From positions 1 through 35,883 of the forward strand of contig CANRIN010000015.1 of NCBI GenBank assembly GCA_947630675.1: a stretch of DNA of 35,883 nucleotides. Reading direction: 5' to 3'. Positions 7,582-14,931 of the stretch are shown here, piece after piece. The position numbers and the translations under genes are program-made. How positions within the stretch are numbered: the stretch's first letter is position 1; the number at the start of each line of letters is the position of its first letter. Under the pieces are notes generated by a model. It was not told where the DNA came from. It saw nothing but the letters and a program-made list of their open reading frames with translations, and ran no database searches. Source of the stretch: an uncultured Clostridia bacterium. GTDB lineage: Bacteria; Bacillota; Clostridia; Oscillospirales; JAAYOS01.

Positions 7582-9774
7582 ATGAGTGAACGCTATTCGC
7601 AGCTGTATGCTCTTCCGAAAAATCTATACCTGGACGGCTCCCCCGTCCTTATAGCGGCAGGGGCGCTGTTAAAGGATAACAAGACAGATAAGGTTCTCGC
7701 ACAGCTCAAAATGTGCAACCTCTATCACTCCCCGCTTACCGCCTGCAAGGTGCATATCCGGGCGTTTGAACCCGGTGGGGCGGAGCTTGAAGGGGTCGAT
7801 ACACATTTATATCTCGATATCCGCATCGCCAAGGGCAAAGATTTCGGGTCGCAGGAGGCCGTTTATCTCCCCGACAATACGACGCGCCGCATATCTGTCT
7901 GCGTGATTCAGGCGGTGTTTGAGGACGGTACGGTCTGGCAGCACCCGGTCGCCGAGTGGTCTCAGTCCGGCTTCAAAATGCAGCGCATTTTGGAGCTGTT
8001 AAAAGACAGTGAACTTCAAAAGCAGTATTCTATAGAAGTAGGCGACGGATGTACTTATGTTCCCGAAGTGCTTGGCAGTCTTTCACTCTGCACCTGTGGC
8101 GCAATCTACCTTGCGGATGAAGTCGGTTGTCCCGCCTGCGGTAGGAAAATGAATGAGCTGCTCTCTGCGTTGGACATTGGTGAACTCACCCGCAAAAAAG
8201 ATGCCCGGCTTGTTGAGGAGAAGCGCATTGCGGAAGCCGAGCGGCAGGAACGCGAACGCCGGGAAGAAGCCAAACGCATTGAACGGGAACGGGTCGCGGA
8301 GGAACAGCGTGTCGCCGCGGAAAAGAAAAAGAAAAAAAGAAAGAAAAAAATTAAACTGATTTCTGTAATAACCGCAGCTTCTGTTGCTGTTATTGCCGCA
8401 GCTTCCGTTATAATTCACACCCAGGTGATTGCTCCGGCAAACCAATATCAGGCCGCAGAAGAATTGTTGGCCGCAGGTAACTACACTGGCGCTGCCGACG
8501 CTTTCGCCGACTTGGGCAAATATAAGGATTCTGCCGAAAAAGCACAATATGCCGCTGAAAAATACAAAAGCGAAAAATATGATAAGGCTACTTTCTATCT
8601 GTCTGCCGGAAACTTCCCCGAAGCGAGAGCTATTTTTACGGAACTAGGCGACTATAAAGACTCTTCTGCCATGGCAGAGGAAACAATTTATGCAGAAAAA
8701 TACAAAAAAGCAGAGCTCACACTATTATCTGGAGATTTTAGCAACGCAGTTGCTCTCTTTACAGAACTCGGCGACTATAAGGATTCTGCTGAAAAAGTAG
8801 CGAGTATTGAAGCTCAATATGCAAACGCCATACAACTGCTAGAGGCCGGAGATTCTTATAAAGCTCTGTATCTTTTTGCCGGTCTTGAAAATTACCGTGA
8901 CTCATACGACAAAACATCTAAAATAGCACAAGAGATTCGAAATAATGTTAATGCTCATCGCGAAACAATTTCCTGCGGCAGTACTCATACCGTTGGACTG
9001 ATGTCAAACGGAACAGTTGTTGCCACAGATTACAATTCTGATGGCAGAGGCGATGTTTCTGATTGGAGCGATATTATTGCAATCAGCGCAGGAGATACGC
9101 ACACAGTCGGGTTAAAATCAGACGGGACAGTAGTGGCTACAGGTAATAATTCCTTTGGCCAATGTGACGTTGCAAATTGGAATGACATTATTGCAATCAG
9201 CGCTGGTTTCAATTATACCGTAGGACTTAAATCTGATGGACATGTTGTTGTGTCAGGCAAAAACAATAGAAGTTTATATAATGTTTCCGGTTGGCAAGAT
9301 GTTGTTGCTATTAGTGCAGGCTATAATCATGTTGTCGGTCTCAAATCAGACGGAACCGTAGTAGCTAACGGTAATACTTCCGAAGGTGAATGTATGGTTT
9401 CCCAATGGAGCAACATTATCGCAGTTAGCGCCGGCAAAAATTATACGGTCGGTCTGAAATCAGATGGTACCGTAGTTGCCGTCGGAAGCAATTCATCTGG
9501 TCAATGCAACGTTTCAAATTGGAGCGATATTATTGCCATCAGTGCTGGAAACGACCATACTGTCGGGTTAAAGTCTGATGGAACCGTGGTTGCAGTCGGA
9601 GACAATTCCACCGATCAATGCAACAGTTCCGATTGGACTGATATTGTAGAAATCAGCGCCGGTTCACGGCACACAATTGCGCTAAAAGCGGACGGAACTT
9701 TGTTCACCGCAGGCAACAATCGCCTTGGTCAATGCGATGTAAACGATTGGACCGATATTAAGCTACCGGGATGA
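7582..9774 (+). CDS. Zinc-ribbon / TM / TPR-like / RCC1-repeat surface protein
   Basis: 730-aa multidomain protein. Residues 1-165 form an N-terminal domain I cannot name. A zinc ribbon (CTCG ... CPACG) lies at about 170-195, then a charged coiled-coil-like stretch (200-250) ending in a Lys/Arg cluster, one membrane helix (about 255-277), four degenerate TPR-like units ending in GDYKDS-type motifs (285-455), and seven 38-aa RCC1-like repeats (459-724). The basic cluster before the helix suggests the zinc ribbon is cytoplasmic and about 450 residues are outside. Seven repeats could close a seven-bladed propeller. Function is unknown; surface binding is an inference. The RCC1 end is more AT-rich than the N-terminal part and than the flanking genes, pointing to transfer or mosaic assembly. 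Confidence 0.85.
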   Translation: MSERYSQLYALPKNLYLDGSPVLIAAGALLKDNKTDKVLAQLKMCNLYHSPLTACKVHIRAFEPGGAELEGVDTHLYLDIRIAKGKDFGSQEAVYLPDNTTRRISVCVIQAVFEDGTVWQHPVAEWSQSGFKMQRILELLKDSELQKQYSIEVGDGCTYVPEVLGSLSLCTCGAIYLADEVGCPACGRKMNELLSALDIGELTRKKDARLVEEKRIAEAERQERERREEAKRIERERVAEEQRVAAEKKKKKRKKKIKLISVITAASVAVIAAASVIIHTQVIAPANQYQAAEELLAAGNYTGAADAFADLGKYKDSAEKAQYAAEKYKSEKYDKATFYLSAGNFPEARAIFTELGDYKDSSAMAEETIYAEKYKKAELTLLSGDFSNAVALFTELGDYKDSAEKVASIEAQYANAIQLLEAGDSYKALYLFAGLENYRDSYDKTSKIAQEIRNNVNAHRETISCGSTHTVGLMSNGTVVATDYNSDGRGDVSDWSDIIAISAGDTHTVGLKSDGTVVATGNNSFGQCDVANWNDIIAISAGFNYTVGLKSDGHVVVSGKNNRSLYNVSGWQDVVAISAGYNHVVGLKSDGTVVANGNTSEGECMVSQWSNIIAVSAGKNYTVGLKSDGTVVAVGSNSSGQCNVSNWSDIIAISAGNDHTVGLKSDGTVVAVGDNSTDQCNSSDWTDIVEISAGSRHTIALKADGTLFTAGNNRLGQCDVNDWTDIKLPG
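8956..9753 (+). repeat. Seven tandem 114-bp units encoding RCC1-like blades
   Basis: From 8956 the coding sequence is in phase every 114 bases (unit starts 8956, 9070, 9184, 9298, 9412, 9526, 9640). Each unit encodes a 38-aa blade of the form D-I-I-A-I-S-A-G ... GLKSDGTVVA. The first unit is the most diverged. DNA similarity between units is high enough to allow copy-number change by recombination. Confidence 0.85.
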
Positions 9775-9794
9775 TTGTACAATTATAAGTAACG

Positions 9795-9826
9795 CCCCCG
9801 CCGCCACGCGGCGGGGGTTCCTTTTT
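9795..9826 (+). terminator. Intrinsic terminator after the RCC1 gene
   Basis: Perfect 9-bp stem CCCCCGCCG/CGGCGGGGG with a 5-base loop, followed by TTCCTTTTT. It closes the plus-strand cassette and abuts the stop codon of the convergent spoIVFB-like gene. Confidence 0.85.
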
Positions 9827-10421
9827 ACTCTCCCCTTCCCCCTCCGAGCATCCACAGCGCGATCCAGAGCATCGCAGCGTTGAAGCCGCCGTGCGCCGCC
9901 GCCCACAGCCCGAGCGCCGCGAGCGAGACGGCGGTGAGAAAGTGTATCACGCGGAGCGCCGCCACCTCCCGGTCAAAGGCCATGAGTGACAGCACGCGGA
10001 GCATTCCCCCGCCGTCGAGCCCCCGCGCCGGAAGAAGGTTGAACGCCGCGAGCAGGATATTAACGCCGGCAAAGACGTAGAGCGGCTCGCTCGCGAGCGC
10101 GCGCGCCGCAAACGCGCACACGGCGCCGGCGGCGGCGTTCATCATCGGACCCGCCGCGAGCACCGCGAGCTCCGCGCGGTAGCTGAGCCGCCACGACTCA
10201 CAGCGCATCTCCATGCCGAGCGCGCCGATCGTCACGCGCTCCACCCTTCCGCCGCACAGCGCGGAGACGGCGGCGTGCGCCGCCTCATGCAGTGCCGCCG
10301 CCGCGAGAAATTCCATAAAAAGCAGTCCGGGCGCGAACAGACAACCGAGCACCGCTATGACGATGAAGCCCGGCCGCAGCTCCAGCCGTCCGAGCCGCAG
10401 CGCGCCGTCAGCCGAGATCAA
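9825..10421 (-). CDS. spoIVFB: SpoIVFB-like M50 intramembrane metalloprotease
   Basis: About 198-aa polytopic membrane protein with HEAAH (zinc ligands and catalytic Glu) and NLLPARGLDGG, the two signatures of site-2 proteases. In Bacillus SpoIVFB cleaves pro-sigma-K in the mother cell. The identification rests on the gene directly upstream encoding an M23-domain protein like SpoIVFA, the usual partner. The ORF opens at a TTG at 10466; a TTG at 10421 (LISADG) lies just before the upstream stop. Neither has a clear ribosome-binding site, so translation is probably coupled and the exact start is uncertain. Confidence 0.78.
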   Translation of the reverse strand: MISADGALRLGRLELRPGFIVIAVLGCLFAPGLLFMEFLAAAALHEAAHAAVSALCGGRVERVTIGALGMEMRCESWRLSYRAELAVLAAGPMMNAAAGAVCAFAARALASEPLYVFAGVNILLAAFNLLPARGLDGGGMLRVLSLMAFDREVAALRVIHFLTAVSLAALGLWAAAHGGFNAAMLWIALWMLGGGRGE

Positions 10422-11298
10422 GGTACTGCGTCGGCTCGAGTATCTTGTCGCCCGAGCGCACCTCAAAGTGCAGGTGCGGCCCCGTCGACCAGCCGGTCGA
10501 GCCCACCTTCGCCACGACGTCGCCGGGGTTCACGAGCTGCCCCTCGACCGCCGTCACCTTGCTGCAATGCCCGTAGAAGGTGAGGATGCCGTCCGCGTGG
10601 CGGATGAAGAGATAGTTGCCGTAAACGTCGCTGTAACCGACGAGCTCCACCGTCCCCGCCGCGAAAGACGCTATGTCCGTGCCGAGCGGCGCGCCGATGT
10701 CCACGCCGTAGTGGAAGCTCCGCTTGCCGGTGAGCGGATGTATGCGGAAGCCGAAGCCGCAGGTGACGGTCCCCTCCACCGGCAGGACATGCTCGAAGTC
10801 GAGGACAAGGTGCTCATAGCTGACGGTACTCGGCGTGTCGGACGGGACGTCGCTCGCCTCGTCCTCCGGGAACGGAAGCAGCAGCTCCTCATATCCCGGC
10901 TCTATCGACTCGTTCAGTTCGTCCACCGTGACGGTGTCCCCGGGCTCCGGAAGTCCGAGCGCGAAGTCTCCCCCGCCGGACGCCGGAAGCGCCGCGCGGT
11001 CCGCCGAAGCCTCCTCCGCGCCGTCAAGCGCGCTCCAGACCTCGGCAAGATCTCCCTCGCCGGACACCGCCTCTCCCAGCGCCGCGAGCGCCGCGCGGTA
11101 GTCCGCGCCGCCCGAAAGATTCTTTTCCACTAAATTGCCCACGGCCGCGTCCGCGCCGGGTATCCACGCCTTTGCGGCGGCAAGCGCCGCCACCGCAAGC
11201 AGCGCCGCCGCAAGCCGCAGCGGACGCGACCTCGCGCGCCCCGAGCCGTACTCCGTATGCTTTCCCGCGCGGAGCTTCGTGAGACGTGCCCTGTCCAT
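10408..11298 (-). CDS. spoIVFA: SpoIVFA-like M23 peptidase-domain membrane protein
   Basis: 296-aa protein with a basic N-terminus, one membrane helix (about residues 27-45), a long acidic low-complexity stretch, and a C-terminal M23/LytM domain (GFRIHPLTGKRSFHYGVDIG ... VELVGYSDVYGNYLFIRHADG ... STGPHLHFEV). The HxxxD and HLHFE zinc-site motifs are present. SpoIVFA in Bacillus has the same layout and anchors SpoIVFB at the outer forespore membrane. The start at ATG 11298 is chosen because GGGGAGG lies nine bases upstream; the ORF track begins 11 codons earlier. A general M23 hydrolase is the alternative, but the M50 gene behind it favours SpoIVFA. Confidence 0.8.
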   Translation of the reverse strand: MDRARLTKLRAGKHTEYGSGRARSRPLRLAAALLAVAALAAAKAWIPGADAAVGNLVEKNLSGGADYRAALAALGEAVSGEGDLAEVWSALDGAEEASADRAALPASGGGDFALGLPEPGDTVTVDELNESIEPGYEELLLPFPEDEASDVPSDTPSTVSYEHLVLDFEHVLPVEGTVTCGFGFRIHPLTGKRSFHYGVDIGAPLGTDIASFAAGTVELVGYSDVYGNYLFIRHADGILTFYGHCSKVTAVEGQLVNPGDVVAKVGSTGWSTGPHLHFEVRSGDKILEPTQYLDLG

Positions 11299-11366
11299 AG
11301 CGCCGCACCTCCCCTGTCGATATCGTATCACGGAGAAGGATATGTATGCGAGGCGCGGAATATAAC

Positions 11367-11417
11367 TTTCGACTACAACAAGTTGCGGGCTTCGCCCGCG
11401 ACTTGTTGTAGTCGAAG
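11367..11417. repeat. Long perfect hairpin at the edge of copy A
   Basis: Arms TTCGACTACAACAAGT and its exact complement flank the GCGGGC-TTC-GCCCGC core, giving a stem of more than 20 bp with a triloop. The same core in copy B is flanked by unrelated but equally self-complementary arms. Confidence 0.9.
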
Positions 11418-11689
11418 CCGCCGGACAGAGCAGAGCTCTGCCGACGGCAACACTCTGCTACGCGCCGAGTTTTCCGCCTTCGGCGGAAAATCGACGCAAT
11501 TCCCACGCGGTCGGTGACCGCGTGGGAGCCCTTCCGATTGAAATGCTCGGGGCGAATGAATCGCCCCTGCGCAAAGTTGCTTGCCTGTGGCAAGCAACTT
11601 TAACCGCGCGAACAGGCGCGGAGTACGGCTTCGCCGTCTTCGACGCGCGCTCCGCGAGCAGTATTTTCTATTTTGATTCGTACAATGTT

Positions 11690-11746
11690 GGGACGTCGGC
11701 GCGAAGCGCCGAGGTCTGATGCGCCCAGTAGAGAGTTGAGTGCGGT
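11690..11746 (+). repeat. 57-bp direct repeat, unit 1
   Basis: Same sequence as 11839-11895 except that the central hairpin tip reads GGCGC-GAA-GCGCC here and its exact reverse complement in unit 2. Confidence 0.9.
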
Positions 11747-11838
11747 GTGTGTGCGAGGGCGCATTGTACACGCCGCCGCCGAAAATGATTTGACTTTATT
11801 TCGCCGCTAAAGCGGCGAAACTCTGCGAGGCGTCGGTA

Positions 11839-11895
11839 GGGACGTCGGCGCTTCGCGCCGAGGTCTGATGCGCCCAGTAGAGAGTTGAGTGCGGT
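11839..11895 (+). repeat. 57-bp direct repeat, unit 2
   Basis: Second unit, with tip GGCGC-TTC-GCGCC. The two units bracket the part of copy A that contains the TTTCGCCGC/GCGGCGAAA hairpin. Confidence 0.9.
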
Positions 11896-11951
11896 ATATC
11901 CCGAGGGGCGCATTTCTCTACGAGGCATGTACAAAACCGCTTCTGGATCTC

Positions 11952-12491
11952 TTACTGCGCCGAGGACGTATACCCCGCGGCGCGTTCAAGCTCCTCCGGT
12001 GTGAGCGCGGGCGGTGTTGCGATCTCGGGGTCTCCCTCGCTCTCGCATCCAAGGTACACCTCACGCCTCCGACCCGCGCAGTGCTCGGTTATAGCCGCGC
12101 GCAGGCGGGACGGATAGAGCGGCGCCGAGTACAAAGTCGCGACGTCCAGCCACTCGACGCCCTCCTGATTCGTATCCGCGTGAGGCGCGACGCCACGCGA
12201 CGGCCCTATATACTCGCACTCGAATACGAGGTCTATACGGTGGAAGCTCTCGCCCTTCGGACCCTCTATCACAAAAAGCAGCTCGCCCGGGCGGACGTCG
12301 ATGCCGGTCTCCTCCGCGACCTCGCGGCGGACAGCGTCGCGGAGCGGTTCTCCCGGCTCCTGTCCCCCTCCCAGGAGGATGTAGAACACGCCGTCCGCGT
12401 CCCGAAGGCGCAGCGCGAGGAGCTTTCCGTCCCGAACTACCACCGCCTTCGCGGACGTTCTTATCTCACGCACAGCCGGCTCTCCGTTCAT
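11952..12491 (-). CDS. NUDIX hydrolase
   Basis: 179-aa Nudix-fold pyrophosphohydrolase. The Nudix box is complete: GGQEPGEPLRDAVRREVAEETGI, read from about residue 40, with the Glu residues that bind Mg2+. The C-terminal part (EYIGPSRGVAPHADTNQEGVEWLDV) is typical of sugar-nucleotide or generic Nudix enzymes. The ORF track starts far upstream within the glycoside hydrolase gene; the ATG at 12491 overlaps the stop of that gene as ATGA, so the pair is translationally coupled. Substrate cannot be told from the sequence. Copy A of the hairpin repeat starts within 60 bases of its 3' end. Confidence 0.88.
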   Translation of the reverse strand: MNGEPAVREIRTSAKAVVVRDGKLLALRLRDADGVFYILLGGGQEPGEPLRDAVRREVAEETGIDVRPGELLFVIEGPKGESFHRIDLVFECEYIGPSRGVAPHADTNQEGVEWLDVATLYSAPLYPSRLRAAITEHCAGRRREVYLGCESEGDPEIATPPALTPEELERAAGYTSSAQ

Positions 12492-13987
12492 CTTTCGAGA
12501 CGGAGGCGGACCGCCATGTACTCCCTTCCGGGGAGCACTATACGGAAGCGCCCGCCGTGGACCCCGGCGTCCTCCACCGTCATGTTCCAGGTGTCTATCA
12601 CCTCGACGTGCCAACGCTCGCCCTCGTCCTTGAAAAAGTCGCGGTAGGACGGACGTCCGAAACCGTAGTAGTGTATCTCATGCCCGTATTCGAACATGCT
12701 TTCGGGGACGGCGACGGTCTCGTCAAACGACCCCTGCCCCTCCTTCAGGCCGAGGCCCGGCGTCTCCGAAAGTATCTTGTGCAGGAAGCTTATCCGCGCG
12801 GGGCTCTCACCGTGCAGCTCGCCGCCGTGGCTCCACCAGAGGATGTCGTCCGGATGGACGAAGGTCTCGCCGTGGCCGGCGTAGCCGCCGCGCATCGACG
12901 CCTCCCAGAACCGCCGCGTGAGCTCCTGGCCGGAGATGTTCCCCCAGCCCATGTCGATATTGCCCTCGTAGGCTATCTCGTCCCAGACGACCGGCTTTCC
13001 GTAGCGCGTGCGGTAGTCGGAGGTATACTCGACGTGGCGGTAGAGGTCCTGCCGCTGGAGGCTGCAATGCGTTATCCACGGGCGGGTGTGGTCGTAGAAC
13101 GCCATGCAGTTGTGTATCGAGCGGAGGTGCTTATACGGGTCGCGCTCGCAGATAAGCGCCGCGATGCGCTCCCAGTCGGAGATCTTCTTTGTGCGGAGCA
13201 GGTCGTACTCATTGGCAAGGCTCCACCAGACGTTCCGGTACGCGGCAAACCGCGCTGTGACATACTTCACATACAGGTCGTCCTGCTCAGGCGACATCTG
13301 CGAGAAGCCCCAGCGGTCGTAGGGGTGGAAAAGTATGATGTCCGCCTCTATGCCGAGTGCCATCAGCTCCTCTATCCGCTGCTCGAACCGGCGGAAATGC
13401 TCGGGATCAAAGCGCGTGAAGTCCCAGTCGTTACCCGCAAAGTCGACAAAATAAGTAAACGTCTCTTCCGAGAGACCCTCGTTACTCACCGGCGTACCCT
13501 CGTAAGGGAAGGTCTCCGGGTCACGGAAGTTGTGGATGTAGTGCTTCGGGAAAACGCAGAAGCGCATCTTGTTGAAGTATCCCTCCCGAAGCTCCTCAAG
13601 CGTCTTTTCGCGCACCGCCTCCGGCTGATGCGCCCACGCGTAGCAGGTGGTGCCGACCGAGTAGTACGGCGTACCGTCCTCGTAGACGAAGTGGCAGCCG
13701 GAGACGCGCATCGGGCCGTGATTTTCCTCGCCTGCCGGGACGACGGTGAAGTGTCCCTCTGTCTTGGCTCCGTCGAAACTGCCGTCGGTGGAGTAGGTAT
13801 ACTCCCCCTCAAAGGACGGCATGAAGCGCACCTTGTACACCCCGTCCCCGTCGTAGAAGCCGCACGCCTCGACGGTCTCGTGCTCGCCCCGGAACGTCCC
13901 CCTGAACTCGCGCTCTGTGAACGGGTTCCCGTCCGACGGACCGTGCACCTCGGCTTCAAATATTCCCCATCGTTCAACTTTTGTCAT
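12488..13987 (-). CDS. DUF5060/DUF4038 glycoside hydrolase-like protein
   Basis: 499-aa cytoplasmic protein (no signal peptide). Residues 1-85 form a beta-sandwich DUF5060 domain (ERWGIFEAEVHGPSDGNPF), residues 90-400 a DUF4038-type TIM barrel, and the last 80 residues a DUF5605-like sandwich. WWSLANEYD (probable acid/base Glu) and VVWDEIAYEG (probable nucleophile Glu) sit where clan GH-A enzymes have their catalytic residues. Relatives act on plant cell-wall side chains, for example GH140 apiosidases; the exact substrate is unknown. The start has GAGGAGG seven bases upstream. The following Nudix gene overlaps by four bases. Confidence 0.85.
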   Translation of the reverse strand: MTKVERWGIFEAEVHGPSDGNPFTEREFRGTFRGEHETVEACGFYDGDGVYKVRFMPSFEGEYTYSTDGSFDGAKTEGHFTVVPAGEENHGPMRVSGCHFVYEDGTPYYSVGTTCYAWAHQPEAVREKTLEELREGYFNKMRFCVFPKHYIHNFRDPETFPYEGTPVSNEGLSEETFTYFVDFAGNDWDFTRFDPEHFRRFEQRIEELMALGIEADIILFHPYDRWGFSQMSPEQDDLYVKYVTARFAAYRNVWWSLANEYDLLRTKKISDWERIAALICERDPYKHLRSIHNCMAFYDHTRPWITHCSLQRQDLYRHVEYTSDYRTRYGKPVVWDEIAYEGNIDMGWGNISGQELTRRFWEASMRGGYAGHGETFVHPDDILWWSHGGELHGESPARISFLHKILSETPGLGLKEGQGSFDETVAVPESMFEYGHEIHYYGFGRPSYRDFFKDEGERWHVEVIDTWNMTVEDAGVHGGRFRIVLPGREYMAVRLRLER

Positions 13988-14009
13988 GCTTCTGCCTCCT
14001 CATTGCAGG

Positions 14010-14040
14010 GGTGCGGGACCGGGTAGTCCGGTCCCGCACC
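14010..14040. other. Perfect 13-bp inverted repeat before the glycoside hydrolase gene
   Basis: GGTGCGGGACCGG and its complement flank GTAGT. On the minus strand it lies only about 10 bases before the GAGGAGG site of the 12488-13987 gene and has no T-tract there; on the plus strand it is followed by GCCGTTTT. It may be a 5'-UTR structure or an operator. Confidence 0.6.
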
Positions 14041-14120
14041 GCCGTTTTCAGATCATCGTATATCCGAGCACGTTACCCCTCCGGGCCTCATATCGGCACT
14101 ACTGTATTTCCGGCACACCT

Positions 14121-14222
14121 TCAGAACAAAGCCTGGAAGTCATCCGCAATATCGTCGTATTTGGTGGGATGGACAACAAAAATGACATACGTTCCGTTGA
14201 AAACTATTCGGGAATCGTTTTT
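14121..14222 (-). pseudogene. Cut-off C-terminal coding segment of the 14223-14795 lipoprotein
   Basis: Directly after the TGA at 14225-14223 the same frame continues for 33 codons and encodes KNDSRIVFNGTYVIFVVHP... before a second TGA. The GTYVIFVV stretch is what the C-terminus of DUF4358-like lipoproteins looks like. The upstream protein ends in PTEV, where relatives usually continue with a Trp, so a TGG-to-TGA change would explain the split. Confidence 0.6.
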
Positions 14223-14795
14223 TCATACCTCTGTCGGCCGCGGATACCATGCGCCGCCGGGGCCGCTGCCGTCGCCCACCATGTAATCGATCCTCGACCG
14301 GAAAATATCCTCGACCGCAGCGACGTCCTCAATATCGCCGGTCTGTACCAATGCAAGCTCCGACTCGACCGTGGTAAAATCGTTGATGCAAACAATACAC
14401 TGCCGGAGCGCCAGGTCTGTCAGACTCTCATAATAATTATCTATTACCTGCTTGTCGGACTCATTATCGAAGTCCAGTACCATCAGTGAGATCCGCACTT
14501 CTCCGGTATCGTTATTCGTGGTAGTTACTCCGAAGGAATAGTTGTCCACCAGAGTCTGACTGAAAGCTGTCAGGTCGATATCATCCGGCGGATCTGTGGG
14601 ATCAAGCGAAGGTTCCGCGGTGGAGCATGACAGCGCCGGGTCGACGGCTTCGGCAGATGCCGAAGGCTCTGCCGCCGGCCGGGACCGAACCGGGTCTGTA
14701 CCTTCCGGAGACGGCAGGCTGACATTTGGATCGCCGCCGGCGCAGGACGTCAGGCACAGGCACAGGGAGATCAAAATAGCCGCAAATCTTTTCAT
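14223..14795 (-). CDS. Secreted lipoprotein, DUF4358-like, truncated by an in-frame stop
   Basis: 190-aa protein with a lipoprotein signal peptide (lipobox LTSC, Cys at about residue 18), a Ser/Pro/Ala-rich linker, then a domain (about 75-190) with features of DUF4358: DIDLTAFSQTLVDNYSF, LALVQTGDIEDVAAVEDIFRSRIDYMV, and WYPRPTEV. The normal fold seems to need the strand encoded after the stop (see 14121-14222). It is either a recent pseudogene or makes a shortened product. It has its own promoter and a run of A plus AGGTG before the start. Family assignment is by pattern only. Confidence 0.65.
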   Translation of the reverse strand: MKRFAAILISLCLCLTSCAGGDPNVSLPSPEGTDPVRSRPAAEPSASAEAVDPALSCSTAEPSLDPTDPPDDIDLTAFSQTLVDNYSFGVTTTNNDTGEVRISLMVLDFDNESDKQVIDNYYESLTDLALRQCIVCINDFTTVESELALVQTGDIEDVAAVEDIFRSRIDYMVGDGSGPGGAWYPRPTEV

Positions 14796-14854
14796 AGCGG
14801 ATGCACCTTTTTACAGTATAGCGTCAGTTCGTTTCCCTCCGCCATACCGATTTT

Positions 14855-14883
14855 ATTTTAACATATCGGCCGCGACGGCGCAA
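14855..14883 (-). promoter_or_regulatory. Sigma-A-type promoter for the lipoprotein gene
   Basis: Minus strand TTGCGC (14883-14878), 17-base spacer, TAAAAT (14860-14855), about 60 bases before the start codon. Confidence 0.65.
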
Positions 14884-14931
14884 GGTCTGTCCCGCGCCGC
14901 CACGGCCGCATCTGTTGCATTCTACCCTTCT

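Larger units (their letters stand above)
11366..11895 (-). repeat. Hairpin-mosaic intergenic repeat, copy A (full-length)
   Basis: No gene lies in 11299-11951. Instead the DNA is a chain of at least ten hairpins, among them GCGGGC-TTC-GCCCGC, TTTTCCGCC-TTC-GGCGGAAAA, a near-palindrome around ACGCGG/CCGCGT, GGGGCGA/TCGCCCC, and TTTCGCCGC/GCGGCGAAA. Blocks recur in copy B (21895-22112, same orientation) and in inverted orientation in copy C (28878-29347). A 49-bp block (11501-11549) is a perfect inverted match to 29299-29347. Orientation is given as minus relative to copy C. I do not recognise a named element. Confidence 0.85.

Noticed and set aside
11340-11366. Sigma-E promoter before spoIVFA (GTTATATT ... 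CATACATA on the minus strand)
   Set aside because: The boxes resemble the sigma-E pattern but are only 10 bases apart, shorter than the usual 13-15, so no promoter is claimed.
11373-11771. 132-aa minus-strand ORF, and similar ORFs at 29142-29351, inside the hairpin repeats
   Set aside because: The peptides are Arg/Ser-rich translations of repeated hairpins. They resemble each other only because the DNA blocks are shared, and they lack ribosome-binding sites.
11366-11895. CRISPR array
   Set aside because: The repeats are not evenly spaced, there are no unique spacers between identical units, and no cas genes are nearby.
12557-14026. 489-aa plus-strand ORF opposite the glycoside hydrolase gene
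   Set aside because: It is an antisense shadow of a high-GC gene. The minus-strand product has clear DUF5060/DUF4038 motifs, a good ribosome-binding site and a coupled Nudix gene.
14223-14225. TGA read as Trp or selenocysteine
   Set aside because: Several other genes in the window end in TGA with an overlapping next start, so TGA is a normal stop here, and no SECIS-like structure is evident by eye.
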